A DNA stretch of 64,000 bases from Vineibacter terrae (GTDB lineage: Bacteria > Pseudomonadota > Alphaproteobacteria > Reyranellales > Reyranellaceae): the NCBI RefSeq assembly GCF_008039615.1, contig NZ_VDUZ01000007.1, positions 159,277-223,276 on the forward strand, in the 5' to 3' direction. Of the stretch, positions 18,669-28,447 are shown piece by piece. Positions within the stretch are counted from its first letter, which is position 1. The number at the start of each line of letters is the position of its first letter. The position numbers were made by a program, and so were the translations under genes. The notes under the pieces are model-generated. The model did not search any database. It had not been told where the DNA came from and was given only the letters and a program-made list of their open reading frames with translations.

Positions 18669-19880
18669 GTGAAGAGCGTGATACTTGGCACGACGTCGCT
18701 GGTCGCTGTTGCTGCAACGCCGTTCATGGCGATGGCAGCTGATCCGATCAAGCTCCAGCTGGGCGGCTTCTGGAATGCCTACATGACGTTTGGAAAGATT
18801 GATCGGGACATCACAGGTGACTCCGTTGGCACCAGCTACCGCCCGGAGACGTTCCGGTATGAGGGGGAGATCTGGTTCTCCGGCGAGACCAGGCTCGACA
18901 ACGGCACCACGATCGGCATCCGCGTCGAGCTGGAAGGCCTGTCCCAGGGTGGCGCCAACACCTCGAGAAACGACCAGCTCGACGAAGAGTATCTGTATGC
19001 CTTCGGCAACTGGGGGCGTATCGAGTTCGGCGCCAGGGATGCGGCATCCTACAAGAGCGAGCGCGGCACGCCGTCGGTCCTGCCGGGGTGGGGCTTCCAC
19101 GACCCGGACTTTGCCAACAACGGCAGCGGCTTCTCGAGCGCCAACAACGGCGGCCGGGATCGCGGCACCAATCCTGGCCTTGCCGCGTCCAACTCGAACA
19201 ACTCAGGTGACGCCACCAAGATCACCTACTACACGCCGGTGGTTGCCGGCTTCCGGGCCGGCGTCTCCTACACGCCCGCGTTCAACACCAGTGGTCCGGC
19301 GGCGACGTGCTTCTTCCGCGGCGGCGGTGGCCCGGCGACGAACTGCCCGAAGAACGCCAATGCCTGGCACAACGGCATTGACGTGTCGGCCACTTACGCC
19401 GGCCAGTTCGGCGGCGTCTCGGTCGACCTGTATGGCGGCTACATGACGGCCGGCTTTGATCGCGGCACGACGACCAGTCCCGCCGACAGCGGATCGGGCC
19501 GCTACAAGAGCTGGGCGGCGGGCGGGCGCATTGGCTTCGAGGGGTTCACGTTCGGGGGCGCCGTGGGCCGTGACAACAACGGCCTGAAGGGCCGCAACGC
19601 GACCCGCTGGTATTCGGCCGGGATCATGTACGAAACCGGCGCGTGGCAGATGTCGGCCGGCTGGTGGGGCGGGCGCAACGACGACGGCACCGCCGTCGTC
19701 GGGACGCAGAATGCGCCCGGCACGGACAAGATGGACATGTTCGAGCTCGGCGTCACCTACCTGCTGTCGCCAGGCATCAGGCTCGTGGGTGGCCTCACAT
19801 ACACGATGGGCTCCGGCCAGTCGAAGAGCGAGAAGGCCGACGCCTGGGCACTGCTCCTGGGCACCTCGCTGCAATTCTAG
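18669..19880 (+). CDS. Outer-membrane porin
   Basis: GTG 18669 follows GGGAG and gives a signal peptide (VILGTTSLVAVAATPFMAMA) with cleavage before ADPIKL. The mature ~380 residues show alternating beta-strands such as KLQLGGFWNAYMTF, EIWFSGETRL and EYLYAFGNWGRIEFGARDAA, and end in a C-terminal phenylalanine (GTSLQF), as barrel-assembly substrates do. This is the general trimeric diffusion porin type. It is followed 27 bases later by the serine ammonia-lyase gene, so they may be one operon. Confidence 0.9.
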   Translation: MKSVILGTTSLVAVAATPFMAMAADPIKLQLGGFWNAYMTFGKIDRDITGDSVGTSYRPETFRYEGEIWFSGETRLDNGTTIGIRVELEGLSQGGANTSRNDQLDEEYLYAFGNWGRIEFGARDAASYKSERGTPSVLPGWGFHDPDFANNGSGFSSANNGGRDRGTNPGLAASNSNNSGDATKITYYTPVVAGFRAGVSYTPAFNTSGPAATCFFRGGGGPATNCPKNANAWHNGIDVSATYAGQFGGVSVDLYGGYMTAGFDRGTTTSPADSGSGRYKSWAAGGRIGFEGFTFGGAVGRDNNGLKGRNATRWYSAGIMYETGAWQMSAGWWGGRNDDGTAVVGTQNAPGTDKMDMFELGVTYLLSPGIRLVGGLTYTMGSGQSKSEKADAWALLLGTSLQF

Positions 19881-19907
19881 GCAAGCACACAGTGGGAGGA
19901 AGCGATC

Positions 19908-21515
19908 ATGAGCACTTCAGACAGGAGTGACGAGCTGTTCGGGGCGTTGCCTGACATGTCGGCCGTCCCATCGAATATCGATCGTCGCTCGTTCTTGATG
20001 CGCAGCGCGGTCATCGGCGCTTCGGCAGCGCTGACCGGTACCGCCTGGACGCCTGAGGCGCGGGCGCAGCAGGCGGCAAAGGAGGCGGGGGCAACCAAGC
20101 TGGGTGCGACGCTTTCGCCTGACCTCAACGTCGTGAAGGCATCCAAGGGCCCGGTGATGACCGTGCTGGAGGAGTTCTACAAGGTCGGGCCCGGGCCTTC
20201 CAGCTCGCACACGATCGGCCCGATGCGCATCACGTACGACTTCTACCAGCGCTGCACGAAGCTGCCGGCGGAGCAGCTGGCGCAGGCGACCGGCCTGAAG
20301 GTGCATCTTTTCGGGAGTCTCAGCGCCACCGGCAAGGGCCATGGCACCGAGCGCGCCTCGCTGGCGGGTCTGGTCGGCAAGGAGCCGGCGACGGTCAATC
20401 CGCTGTTCCTCGACGAGATGATCGCGAAGCCGCAGCAGACCTACCCGGTGAAGCTCGGAGGCAAGACGTTCAACCTGTCGCTTGCCGACATCATTTACGA
20501 CTCGGTCAAGGGAGATTTTCCCCATCCCAACACCATGACCTGCAAGCTCATGGCCGGCGACAAGGTGCTCTACGAACTGGAGTACTACTCGGTCGGCGGC
20601 GGCTTCATCGAGTGGAAGGGCTATCAGCCACCTAAGAAGGGGCAGCCGAAGTATCCCTACGCGACGATGAAGGAACTGCGGCAGCATGCGGAAGCCAACA
20701 AACTCTCGATCGCCCAGGTGATCCTGGCAAACGAGATCGCGGTGTCGGGCAAGACCGAGGAACAGATCAACGCCTTCCTGGACAAGATCGCCGGCGCGAT
20801 GCTCGCGACCGTGAAAACCGGCCTGTCGCTCAAGGACGACGTGCTGCCCGGACCGATCAAGCTTCGCTCCAAGGCGGCGACCGTCTGGGAGCGCGCCCAG
20901 GACGACAAGTATGAGGCCGACCGCGCGATCGCGATGGTTTCGGCCTTTGCGCTGGCTGCCTCCGAGGAGAATGCGCGCGGCCACCTGGTCATCACGGCGC
21001 CGACCGGCGGCTCGGCGGGTGTGATGCCGGCGGTCGTGTACGCTCTCAGCGAGAGCAAGCGCAAGGTGCCGATCGAGAAGATCCGTCAGGGCCTGCTTGC
21101 CGGCGCAGCCATCGGCTATCTCTGCAAGCACAGTGCGACCCTCTCCGGTGCGGAAGGCGGCTGCCAGTCCGAGATTGGTGTCGCCTCGGCAATGTCGGCG
21201 GCCCTCATCGCACAGATCATCGATAGCCCGCCCCAGGTGATCGAGAATGCGGCGGAGTCCGCCCTCGAGCATCATCTGGGCATGACCTGCGACCCGGTCG
21301 CCGGCTACGTCCAGGTTCCTTGCATCGAGCGTTGCGCCTTCGGGGCGGTGAAGGCCTGGACAGCCGTCATGATCGCGACCAACGAGATCGCATCGCGCCA
21401 TCGCGTCGATCTCGACACGACGATCAAGACGCTGGCCGACACCGGTAGGGACATGTCGGCGAAGTACAAGGAGACGAGCGAAGGAGGGCTGGCCGCAAAC
21501 CTTGTTCTTTGCTGA
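19908..21515 (+). CDS. L-serine ammonia-lyase with Tat signal peptide
   Basis: Iron-sulfur L-serine dehydratase (serine to pyruvate and ammonia), single-chain type. GPGPSSSHTIGPMR opens the beta domain and ITAPTGGSAGVMPAVVYAL, GAEGGCQSEIGVASAMSAAL, GMTCDPVAGYVQVPCIERC belong to the alpha domain; the three cysteines expected to hold the 4Fe-4S cluster are present. Unusually, the first ~50 residues contain DRRSFLMRSAVIGASAALTG ending at EARAQ, a clear twin-arginine signal. The enzyme is normally cytosolic; this one should be exported folded with its cluster. The product family is sure, export is inferred. Confidence 0.93.
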   Translation: MSTSDRSDELFGALPDMSAVPSNIDRRSFLMRSAVIGASAALTGTAWTPEARAQQAAKEAGATKLGATLSPDLNVVKASKGPVMTVLEEFYKVGPGPSSSHTIGPMRITYDFYQRCTKLPAEQLAQATGLKVHLFGSLSATGKGHGTERASLAGLVGKEPATVNPLFLDEMIAKPQQTYPVKLGGKTFNLSLADIIYDSVKGDFPHPNTMTCKLMAGDKVLYELEYYSVGGGFIEWKGYQPPKKGQPKYPYATMKELRQHAEANKLSIAQVILANEIAVSGKTEEQINAFLDKIAGAMLATVKTGLSLKDDVLPGPIKLRSKAATVWERAQDDKYEADRAIAMVSAFALAASEENARGHLVITAPTGGSAGVMPAVVYALSESKRKVPIEKIRQGLLAGAAIGYLCKHSATLSGAEGGCQSEIGVASAMSAALIAQIIDSPPQVIENAAESALEHHLGMTCDPVAGYVQVPCIERCAFGAVKAWTAVMIATNEIASRHRVDLDTTIKTLADTGRDMSAKYKETSEGGLAANLVLC

Positions 21516-21613
21516 GCCAGCCACGGCATGGTCGCCACGGCTTGCCGTGGCGACCTGACGGTAGCGCCTTGGGCAGAGGCAGAACCGCAACCCGCAGAGT
21601 GAGGGGGCAGCAT

Positions 21614-21781
21614 ATGGCATCTTCCGACGGCAGTGCGTCCGGGCATGCGCCGCATGCCAAGTATCAGCGGCTGATCGCGGCCGCCGGGCAGGTGCCCGTG
21701 GCGGCCACCATCGTCCTCCATCCCTGCGACGAGACCTCGTTGCGCGGTGTGCTCGAAGCTGCTGAGGTCGCGGGTGGCTAA
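21614..21781 (+). pseudogene. Phosphate acetyl/butyryltransferase N-terminal fragment
   Basis: HAKYQRLIAAAGQVPVAATI and VLHPCDETSLRGVLEAAEVA match the start of Pta-like proteins linked to enoyl-CoA hydratases, but the frame stops after 55 residues. A remnant of a longer gene. Confidence 0.55.
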
Positions 21782-21870
21782 CGGGACAGGTCGATCGTGT
21801 CGATCGCGGGGTCAGGCTGGATGCTCCAGCGTCACTCGGGAGCGGCTCGGTCAAACCTGAGATGAGACAG

Positions 21871-22008
21871 GTCACGACGGTCGCCTTGGACCAAAACTTC
21901 GGGAACATGAGCCGCTTCAGCAGTCACTACAGACGCTTGTTCGGGGAGTCTCCATCCCAGACGATCCGCGCGGCACGAATGACCTTTCACGCAGCTGAGC
22001 AGGATTAG
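21871..22008 (+). pseudogene. AraC-family regulator C-terminal fragment
   Basis: LDQNFGNMSRFSSHYRRLFG then ESPSQTIRAARMTF is the second helix-turn-helix of an AraC protein. The ligand domain and first helix-turn-helix are absent. The full-length AraC gene at 38.8 kb has a similar ending (FENLSRFTSQYTRLFGERPS). Confidence 0.65.
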
Positions 22009-22084
22009 CGTAAAATTGCGTCGATCTTGCGCGCAGCCGACTGTTTGAGGGCGAGTTGACGGCACGGTCAGATCGGAGGGAAGC

Positions 22085-23362
22085 ATGAGCGGGATGTGCA
22101 GAGCCCTGTTCTATGCCTGGATGTCCATCGCGCTCTTTGCGCTGTCGCCTGCGTTGGCACAAGCCCCCGCCCCAAGACCGGCAACCACATCGCCCCAGCA
22201 ACCCCTCTACAAGCCGGAGGAGCTCGACCAGATGCTGGCGCCCATTGCGCTCTACCCGGATTCGCTCCTGGCGCAGGTCCTCATGGCCTCGACCTATCCC
22301 TTGGAAGTAGTCCAAGCCGCGCGCTGGTCAAAGGCCCACCCCAACCTCAAGGGCGATGAGGCGGTGAAAGCCGTGCAGGAGCAGACCTGGGATGTCAGCG
22401 TGAAGTCGCTGGTCGCATTCCCCCAGGTGCTCGCCCAGATGAACGACAAGCTTGAGTGGACGCAGAGACTGGGCGACGCGATGCTGTCTCAGCACCAGGA
22501 TGTTGCCGCCTCGATCCAGCGGCTGCGGAAGATGTCCTACGACGCGGGCAGACTGCAGACGGGAGACCAGCAAAGGGTGACTGTCCAGCCGGCCTCGGCG
22601 CAGACGCCCGGCGCGCCCCAGACAATCATCATCGAGCCGGCCTCGCCGCAGGCCGTCTACGTGCCCTCCTATCAACCGTCATGGGCCTACGGTGCCTGGC
22701 CGTATCCCGCCTACCCGCCCTACTACTATCCACCGCCGGTCGGCTACGGTTATGGCGCCCCCCTGCTTACGGGCTTCATGTGGGGCGCCGGAGTCGTCGC
22801 GGCCGGGGCGATGTTCTCGAGCTGGAACTGGGGTGGCGGCGACGTCAACGTCAATGTGAACCGGGCCGCCTCCATCGACCGCCGTTTCGATGGCAACCGG
22901 TACCAGAACGGGAAATGGAGCCATCAGCCGGACCATCGTCGCGGCGTCGCCTACAGAGACGCCGGCAGCCGCAGCAGGTACGGCGCCTCCGTCCCCGGTG
23001 CCGACGGCCGTCGCGACTTCCGCGGCAAGGACGTCGTGGGCCGTCCGGGCGGACGCGGTGGTATCGGCCAGGGACAGCGGCCCGGTGGCGTCGGCCAGGG
23101 ACAGCGGCCCGGCGGCATCGGCCAGGGACAGCGGCCTGGCGGTGTTCAAGGCCAGCGGCCAGGCGGCATCGGCCAGGGACAGCGGCCGGGCGCCCGCCAA
23201 GGCCCACAGGGCGGTGCATTTGGTGGCATCGACCGCGGCGGTCAGCGTGTCAATCGAGACGCGGCCCGGGGACGAGCGAGCGGCGGGTATCGTGGCAGTG
23301 GTGGCGCGCGCGGCGGTGGCGGACGTGGTGGTGGCGGACGTGGAGGTGGAGGTCGGCGATGA
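22085..23362 (+). CDS. DUF3300 secreted protein with Gly-rich repeats
   Basis: A signal peptide (FALSPALAQ) is followed by the DUF3300 domain: LDQMLAPIALYPDSLLAQVL, MASTYPLEVVQAARW, then IEPASPQAVYVPSYQPSWAY. The C-terminal ~110 residues are low-complexity: at least five RPGGIGQGQ-type repeats (DNA 23050-23200) and a GGGGRGGGGRR tail. It overlaps the DUF2950 gene by ATGA; these two domains commonly occur as neighbours. Cell-envelope location is expected; the function is not known to me. Confidence 0.88.
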   Translation: MSGMCRALFYAWMSIALFALSPALAQAPAPRPATTSPQQPLYKPEELDQMLAPIALYPDSLLAQVLMASTYPLEVVQAARWSKAHPNLKGDEAVKAVQEQTWDVSVKSLVAFPQVLAQMNDKLEWTQRLGDAMLSQHQDVAASIQRLRKMSYDAGRLQTGDQQRVTVQPASAQTPGAPQTIIIEPASPQAVYVPSYQPSWAYGAWPYPAYPPYYYPPPVGYGYGAPLLTGFMWGAGVVAAGAMFSSWNWGGGDVNVNVNRAASIDRRFDGNRYQNGKWSHQPDHRRGVAYRDAGSRSRYGASVPGADGRRDFRGKDVVGRPGGRGGIGQGQRPGGVGQGQRPGGIGQGQRPGGVQGQRPGGIGQGQRPGARQGPQGGAFGGIDRGGQRVNRDAARGRASGGYRGSGGARGGGGRGGGGRGGGGRR

Positions 23363-24330
23363 AACCGAGGTCACCCATAAACTTGCGCTACATCCTGCTG
23401 ACACTGTGCTGCGTCGTGGCCACAAGCATGGCCCCGACCTTGGCACAGCAGAAGCCGCAACAACAGCAGCCTGCCGCCGCTGCCGCGCCGCCTACCGGCC
23501 AGCAGGCCTTCGAGACGCCCCAGGCGGCGTTCGACGCCTTCGTCGCCGCCGCGCGCAGCGCCGACCCCGCCCAATGGCAGAAGGTGCTGGGCGCGAACTA
23601 TAAGGATCTCATCCCCGACGACATCGAGGACGTCGAGGAGGTGCGCAAGAAATTCCTCGAGGCCTACGCCGCCGGCAACAAGATCAACATGGACGGCGAT
23701 TCCAAGGCCGTCCTCGAGGTCGGCACCCACGGCTGGACGATGCCGATTCCCCTGGTCAAGGGCGGCGACGGCTGGCGCTTCGACATCGTGGCCGGGGCCG
23801 ACGAGATCGGCAACAGGGAGCTCGGCCGCAACGAGCTCGCCGTCATCCAGGTGCTGCTGGCCATCGTCGACGCGCAGCAGGAATACGCCGAGGCCGATCC
23901 GATGAAGACCGGCACGGGCCAGTATGCGCGCCGGCTGCTGAGCTCGCCGGGCAAGAAGGATGGTCTCTACTGGTCATCGCAGCCGGGCGAGCCCGAGAGT
24001 CCGCTGGGCGATCTGATCGCGCACGCCCAGGCTGCCGGCGCCACCGAGGGATCGGGCTACCACGGCTACCACTATCGCCTACTCTACGCGCAGGGGCCTG
24101 ACGCGAAGGGTGGCGCCCGAGACTATATCGTGAACGGCAGGATGATCGGCGGCTTCGGGGTGATCGCGTGGCCCATCACCTACGGCACGACCGGAAACAC
24201 GACGTTCATCGTCAGCCAGGATGGCGAGGTCTTCGAGAAGGATCTCGGGGCGAACACGACCGCGGCTGCAGGCCAGATCAGGGCCTTCAACCCGGACAAA
24301 AGCTGGAAAAAGTCCGATACTACGCCGTGA
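23359..24330 (+). CDS. DUF2950 secreted protein
   Basis: A signal peptide (ILLTLCCVVATSMAPTLAQ) leads to the DUF2950 domain: ETPQAAFDAFVAAARSAD, GWTMPIPLVKGGDGWRFDIV, GADEIGNRELGRNELAVIQV, then GYHGYHYRLLYAQGP and FGVIAWPITYGTTGNTTFIV. Its ATG overlaps the DUF3300 stop. Full length. Probably acts with DUF3300 in the periplasm or envelope. Confidence 0.9.
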   Translation: MKPRSPINLRYILLTLCCVVATSMAPTLAQQKPQQQQPAAAAAPPTGQQAFETPQAAFDAFVAAARSADPAQWQKVLGANYKDLIPDDIEDVEEVRKKFLEAYAAGNKINMDGDSKAVLEVGTHGWTMPIPLVKGGDGWRFDIVAGADEIGNRELGRNELAVIQVLLAIVDAQQEYAEADPMKTGTGQYARRLLSSPGKKDGLYWSSQPGEPESPLGDLIAHAQAAGATEGSGYHGYHYRLLYAQGPDAKGGARDYIVNGRMIGGFGVIAWPITYGTTGNTTFIVSQDGEVFEKDLGANTTAAAGQIRAFNPDKSWKKSDTTP

Positions 24331-24491
24331 GGTATTCACGGCATTGCGCGTGGTGCCGAATCCGGGAACCACGATGTGCAACAGGATCGTCAACCGGTTG
24401 CGCTTGATGTCAGGGTTGGCAGTGCTCGGAGTACAGCGGCGGAATAGCCGCCGAGACCGTCTCGGTCTGCGCGCGGCATCGGGGGGCGGCG

Positions 24492-25367
24492 ATGAGGATA
24501 CCGGTCGGTCGTCGAGACAGCTTGGCGAAATTTGTCATGATGGCCCTTGCGGTGACACTATTGTGGGTCAGCCCGGTCATGGCGGCCACGCTAGACCATA
24601 TCCGCGAGAGCAAGGTAATCCGCATCGCCTATCGCGAGGATGCACCGCCCTTCTCGTACAAGGGAGCCGACGGGCAGCCAACCGGCTTCATGATCGACCT
24701 CTGCCGCATGGTGGCGCAGCGCATCGCGCAGCAGCTCAAGGTAGCAGACCTGACGCTGGTCTATGTGCCCGTCACTGCCGCCGACCGCTTCGATGCGATC
24801 AAGCAGGCGCGCGCCGATCTGCTTTGCGAGGCGACGACGGCAACCTTGACGCGACGCGAGGTGGTCGATTTTTCGCTCCCGACCTTCGTCGATGGCGCCA
24901 GCCTGATGGTACGTGCCGGTGCGCCGGACGATCTCAAGGGGATGGCCGGCCGCAAGATCGGTGTTCTGGGCGGCACGACCACGGAGCTGGCGCTGCGCAA
25001 CGCGCTGCAGCGTGCCGCGGTAAATGCCGAGGTGGTTCTGATGGACTCGCACCCTGAGGCCATCTCGCAGCTCGACGACGGCCGGATCGTTGCCTATTTT
25101 GCCGATCGTGCGATTCTCATGTCCCTGGCGCGAGACAGCAAGGCGCCGGACCAGATTCGGATCGCAGAACAATATCTTACAGTTGAACCCTACGCGCTAG
25201 CGATGTCGCACGGCGACAACGCGTTTCGCTTGGCCGTCGACCGCGCATTAAGCCACATCTATCGCTCGAGCGACATCGTGCGATTGTTTCAACGAGCCTT
25301 CGGCGTCAACGTCAACCAGAGCCAGCTTTTGCACTCGCTGTATGTCGCGGCCAGCTTGCCGGACTAG
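24492..25367 (+). CDS. Amino-acid-type ABC transporter substrate-binding protein
   Basis: Family-3 periplasmic binding protein: signal segment (FVMMALAVTLLWVSPVMAA), then LDHIRESKVIRIAYREDAPP, FMIDLCRMVAQRIAQQL, ADLLCEATTATLTRREVVDF and GRKIGVLGGTTTELALRNAL. No permease or ATPase is next to it, so it is an orphan or uses a distant transporter. Confidence 0.85.
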   Translation: MRIPVGRRDSLAKFVMMALAVTLLWVSPVMAATLDHIRESKVIRIAYREDAPPFSYKGADGQPTGFMIDLCRMVAQRIAQQLKVADLTLVYVPVTAADRFDAIKQARADLLCEATTATLTRREVVDFSLPTFVDGASLMVRAGAPDDLKGMAGRKIGVLGGTTTELALRNALQRAAVNAEVVLMDSHPEAISQLDDGRIVAYFADRAILMSLARDSKAPDQIRIAEQYLTVEPYALAMSHGDNAFRLAVDRALSHIYRSSDIVRLFQRAFGVNVNQSQLLHSLYVAASLPD

Positions 25368-25526
25368 TCCTTCGATCACGAGATGGGCTGTGCAGGCTCC
25401 TCGGTTCACGACGAACCGTGGTCGTAGCGCGAGCACTGAGTATCCCGTGCGTCAGAGCAGGGGCCGATCTGTTGCGGTTCACAGTTTTCCTGCAATTTAT
25501 CCCTGCCGTGGTCGACGGAGCCTGCC

Positions 25527-25982
25527 ATGAGAGTGAACGGCAATATCGGGGCCATAGAGATGAAGGCGCAACTCGTCGTGCGGCCTCTACGACCTTTGCA
25601 TTCCGCAACCGACGCGCTGCGACCTGCGTTTCGCAATTTCCGCCACGTGGCCCACGCCGCAGCGCTAGCAGCATCACTCGTCGTCATATCCGCTCAGGTG
25701 CATGCCGCTGATCCACCGTCCGACCTCGAGCGTGGCCGCTCGTTGGCGCGAACCTGGTGCTCCCAATGCCATACTGTCGAGCCCGGGGACCGGCAGCAAC
25801 GCGCCGACGGGCTGGCATCATTCAGCGCCCTGGCCAACGATCCGCGGAACACACCAGATCGTCTACGTGCTTTCTTGACTCGTCCGCACGGTCGAATGCC
25901 AGACTTGAACCTTTCTCGGCAAGACCGCGACGATCTTGTCGCGTACTTAGGCAGCATGAAAGAGGGGCGCACCACCCACTAG
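25527..25982 (+). CDS. Small c-type cytochrome
   Basis: A leader with a membrane segment (AAALAASLVVISAQVHAAD) precedes a class I cytochrome c domain: haem motif CSQCH in RSLARTWCSQCHTVEPG, and a Met ligand in RPHGRMPDLNLSRQDRDDLV. Periplasmic electron carrier; partner unknown. Start may be at one of two ATGs (25527 or 25560). Confidence 0.85.
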   Translation: MRVNGNIGAIEMKAQLVVRPLRPLHSATDALRPAFRNFRHVAHAAALAASLVVISAQVHAADPPSDLERGRSLARTWCSQCHTVEPGDRQQRADGLASFSALANDPRNTPDRLRAFLTRPHGRMPDLNLSRQDRDDLVAYLGSMKEGRTTH

Positions 25983-26053
25983 ACTAGCCTACAGCGGGCC
26001 CCTATCCGATCGAAGTCGCACTTTGCTTCTGCCAATTCCAGCCGCTCGCTCCC

Positions 26054-26680
26054 TCATGCCGAGAGCATCACGCTGCCGGAGAGGAGGGCTGAACGGCGGA
26101 TTGTTCTTCGTCCGCTATGGAGAACAAGGCGACGGACTGCGCGAAACCGTTGAGTTCGCGAGTGGCAAGCTGCTGTATCGGCACGACGCCGGTGGTGGGG
26201 GCGGCCACAATCCCCGGCAGGGCCGCCCTGGCGATAGCCGCTCTCGATCAGGCGGCACTGGCCGGCAAAGACCTTGGCCGAGAACTCGCGGCTGTATTCA
26301 CCGGCCATGGCGCGCTTAACGCCCTTGACGATGGTCGACACCGGGCTGCCATCGTTCTCAAATTGCTCGGCGCAGTACTGGACGCTGATGCCGGCCCGGC
26401 GGCAGACGTACTCGTAGTAGGCGCTTTCGTCGGCGTCCTGAAACCGACCCCAGCGGCTTACGTCGTAAACCAGGATGGTGCTGAAGTCGGCAGTCCCGTT
26501 CTGGACGTCCTCGATCAGGCGGATCAGGGCGTCGCGGCCGTCCAACCGCAGGCCACTCTTGCCCTCGTCGGCATAGGTCCTGACGACAATGGTCCCGCGC
26601 CGTTCACCCGCACCGGTAGCGAGTTCAGCATTCTCGGTGTGGCGTGGCAGTATCGATGGGGCGCAGGATATTGAGAACAC
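26054..26680 (-). pseudogene. Serine recombinase, truncated
   Basis: ADEGKSGLRLDGRDALIRLI, ILVYDVSRWGRFQDADESAY and VQYCAEQFENDGSPVSTIVK belong to the catalytic domain of large serine recombinases, and REFSAKVFAGQCRLIESGYR follows. The catalytic serine segment at the N-terminus is missing and the frame changes after about residue 150. A dead integrase or resolvase from an earlier mobile element. Confidence 0.75.
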
Positions 26681-26995
26681 TTGATGGCGATTGCGCCAAC
26701 GTCAAACGCATAGGCCGGCGGGCCGATGTCCGCTCAGGGTCAATCTCTGAGGAAACTTCGCAGCGTGTCCACCGTCTGGAATTGGGTTCGCAAGCAGAAG
26801 TGAGACGAGCAAGCTTTATTGGGTTTTGAACCTAGGCTGACCGGCCTAGCGCCTAGGCGGCAGGATCGTCCAGCGCTTGATGACAGGGCTGTTAAAGCAA
26901 GCGCGCAGTTTGCAGGTTCGCAATTCGGTTAGCAGAATCAATTCCGGCCATGCTGGGTTGTGGTCAACGCCAAGAGTATGGCGGGGGGACAGTCG

Positions 26996-27970
26996 ATGGA
27001 TGGGCTGCCGGCGCACCAGCAGGAGCGCATCGGCTTTCCGCGAACGCGATTTCGCGATAGCGACGAACTCGCTGCCGTGTACCGAGCCTGGGGTATGGAT
27101 GTCATACAGCTCAATGCCGAGACGGGCGATAGCTGGACGGCAACCGGGCAGCTTGGCGACCTTCGTGTCTGGGCGACCAGTTTCACGGGCCGTTACGGCA
27201 TCCGCACAGGCCTGCCGCCGGGGTCGGCGCTCGTGCAGATCAGCTCGGGCCAGCACGGCGGTAGGCGGATCGGCGGCCTGGAGCTTCAGCGCAATGATAT
27301 CCTCGCCGGCTTCGCGGGACTTGAGATCACCGGAATCGTCAATCAGCAGCACCGGGGCACCAGCTTCGTGATGCCGCTCCACTATGTCACGGACGCGTTG
27401 GCAGAGCGTGCGCCCGGGTCGGATCGGCTGACGCGAGGGACCTCACCGTTGATTGTCTCCAACAGCCGGTCCCGGGTCGCGACGATGAGCCGGCTGATCG
27501 ACGCTGCGATGTCTCTTGAGAGCGAGCACGACAGGATTTTGGCGTCCAGCGATGTTGCCGACGTGCTGATCGGTACACTGCTGCTACCGTGGCATCGCGC
27601 GACGGATACAGTCTTTAGCGTGCCAACATTTCAGCGCCTGCCGATCGTGCGGCGTGCAGAAGAGTTCATGCGCGCGCGACTGGGTGATCCACTGACGCTC
27701 CAAGACATCTGCCGTGCGGCGCGAGCAAGCCAGCGTTCGGTCGAGTACGCATTCAGCGGCACGTATGGAATGGGGCCGAAGCAGTACCTGAGAGCGCTGC
27801 GCCTCAACGCCGTTTGGCGCACTCTGATATCGCAGCAGCCGAAGGGGGAAAAGATCAAGGAGATCGCGAGACGCCATGGGCTCTGGCACATGGGACACTT
27901 CTCGGCCGACTACTATCGCGTATTCGGCGAAACGCCACAGCAGACCAGAGCGCGGCGATGGTCGGGGTGA
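26996..27970 (+). CDS. AraC-family transcription regulator
   Basis: ATG 26996 has a GGGGGGA ribosome site. The N-terminal ~200 residues are a ligand-type domain of unknown specificity. The C-terminus has the AraC DNA-binding pair: LTLQDICRAARASQRSVEYA with GMGPKQYLRALRLNAV, then KIKEIARRHGLWHMGHFSAD. No clear target operon is adjacent. Confidence 0.8.
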   Translation: MDGLPAHQQERIGFPRTRFRDSDELAAVYRAWGMDVIQLNAETGDSWTATGQLGDLRVWATSFTGRYGIRTGLPPGSALVQISSGQHGGRRIGGLELQRNDILAGFAGLEITGIVNQQHRGTSFVMPLHYVTDALAERAPGSDRLTRGTSPLIVSNSRSRVATMSRLIDAAMSLESEHDRILASSDVADVLIGTLLLPWHRATDTVFSVPTFQRLPIVRRAEEFMRARLGDPLTLQDICRAARASQRSVEYAFSGTYGMGPKQYLRALRLNAVWRTLISQQPKGEKIKEIARRHGLWHMGHFSADYYRVFGETPQQTRARRWSG

Positions 27971-28090
27971 CGACAACCAGGCTCCAAGGTCCTGCCGGCA
28001 ACGGGTGGTGACTGACCGACCTTGGCCAGCCGATTTCCGGTTTGAGTCCGACGCCCTACTCCATAAAGGCGCGCAGGACGCCCGGCGCGG

Positions 28091-28369
28091 GATCCTGACG
28101 AGGTCCTGGACTATGTAATCGACTGGCGATCCAGGCTGAACAGCCTGCCGGCATCGCCGGGCGGCACTATCACCGGCGTGGAATGGAGCATCGCCCCGGC
28201 CACCGAGCTGACGCAGCGTCAGCCGGCGACAAGGACATCAACGACCACGATCGTTTGGTTCGGTGGTGGCATTGCTGGCACCATTTACCGCGCCACCTGT
28301 CGTGTAACGACGGCAAGGTCGTACGAGGGAAGAAACATACCACCTGCCCGTGATGGATGGCGGCAATGA
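28091..28369 (+). pseudogene. Phage structural-protein remnant (DEVLDY type)
   Basis: DPDEVLDYVIDWRSRLNSLP then TTIVWFGGGIAGTIYRATCR match a common small virion-associated protein (…VLDY.IDW…TTVWL.GGTAGT.Y…). The usual N-terminal start is lost. It overlaps a minus-strand small frame (28238-28447), so one of the two readings is not coding. Confidence 0.55.
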
Positions 28370-28447
28370 GGCGTCATCGCCTGCCATGGGCGCCTTGTCG
28401 CGCTCGCGAAGTAGGAGCACGTCATCATCCGTTCGCACCACAATCAT
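28238..28447 (-). CDS. Small ORF overlapping upstream zinc-ribbon gene by ATGA
   Basis: The 69-residue frame begins MIVVRTDDDVLLLRERDKAP. Its ATG overlaps the stop of the upstream 77-residue gene. It lies antisense to a phage-protein remnant, so coding is uncertain. No domain recognised. Confidence 0.35.
   Translation of the reverse strand: MIVVRTDDDVLLLRERDKAPMAGDDASLPPSITGRWYVSSLVRPCRRYTTGGAVNGASNATTEPNDRGR

Noticed and set aside
19917..21908. 663-aa minus-strand frame
   Set aside because: Antisense shadow of the L-serine ammonia-lyase; Arg/His/Leu-rich with no domain.
23050..23200. Tandem DNA repeat as a possible CRISPR or minisatellite
   Set aside because: It encodes RPGG(I/V)GQGQ repeats within the DUF3300 protein in frame.
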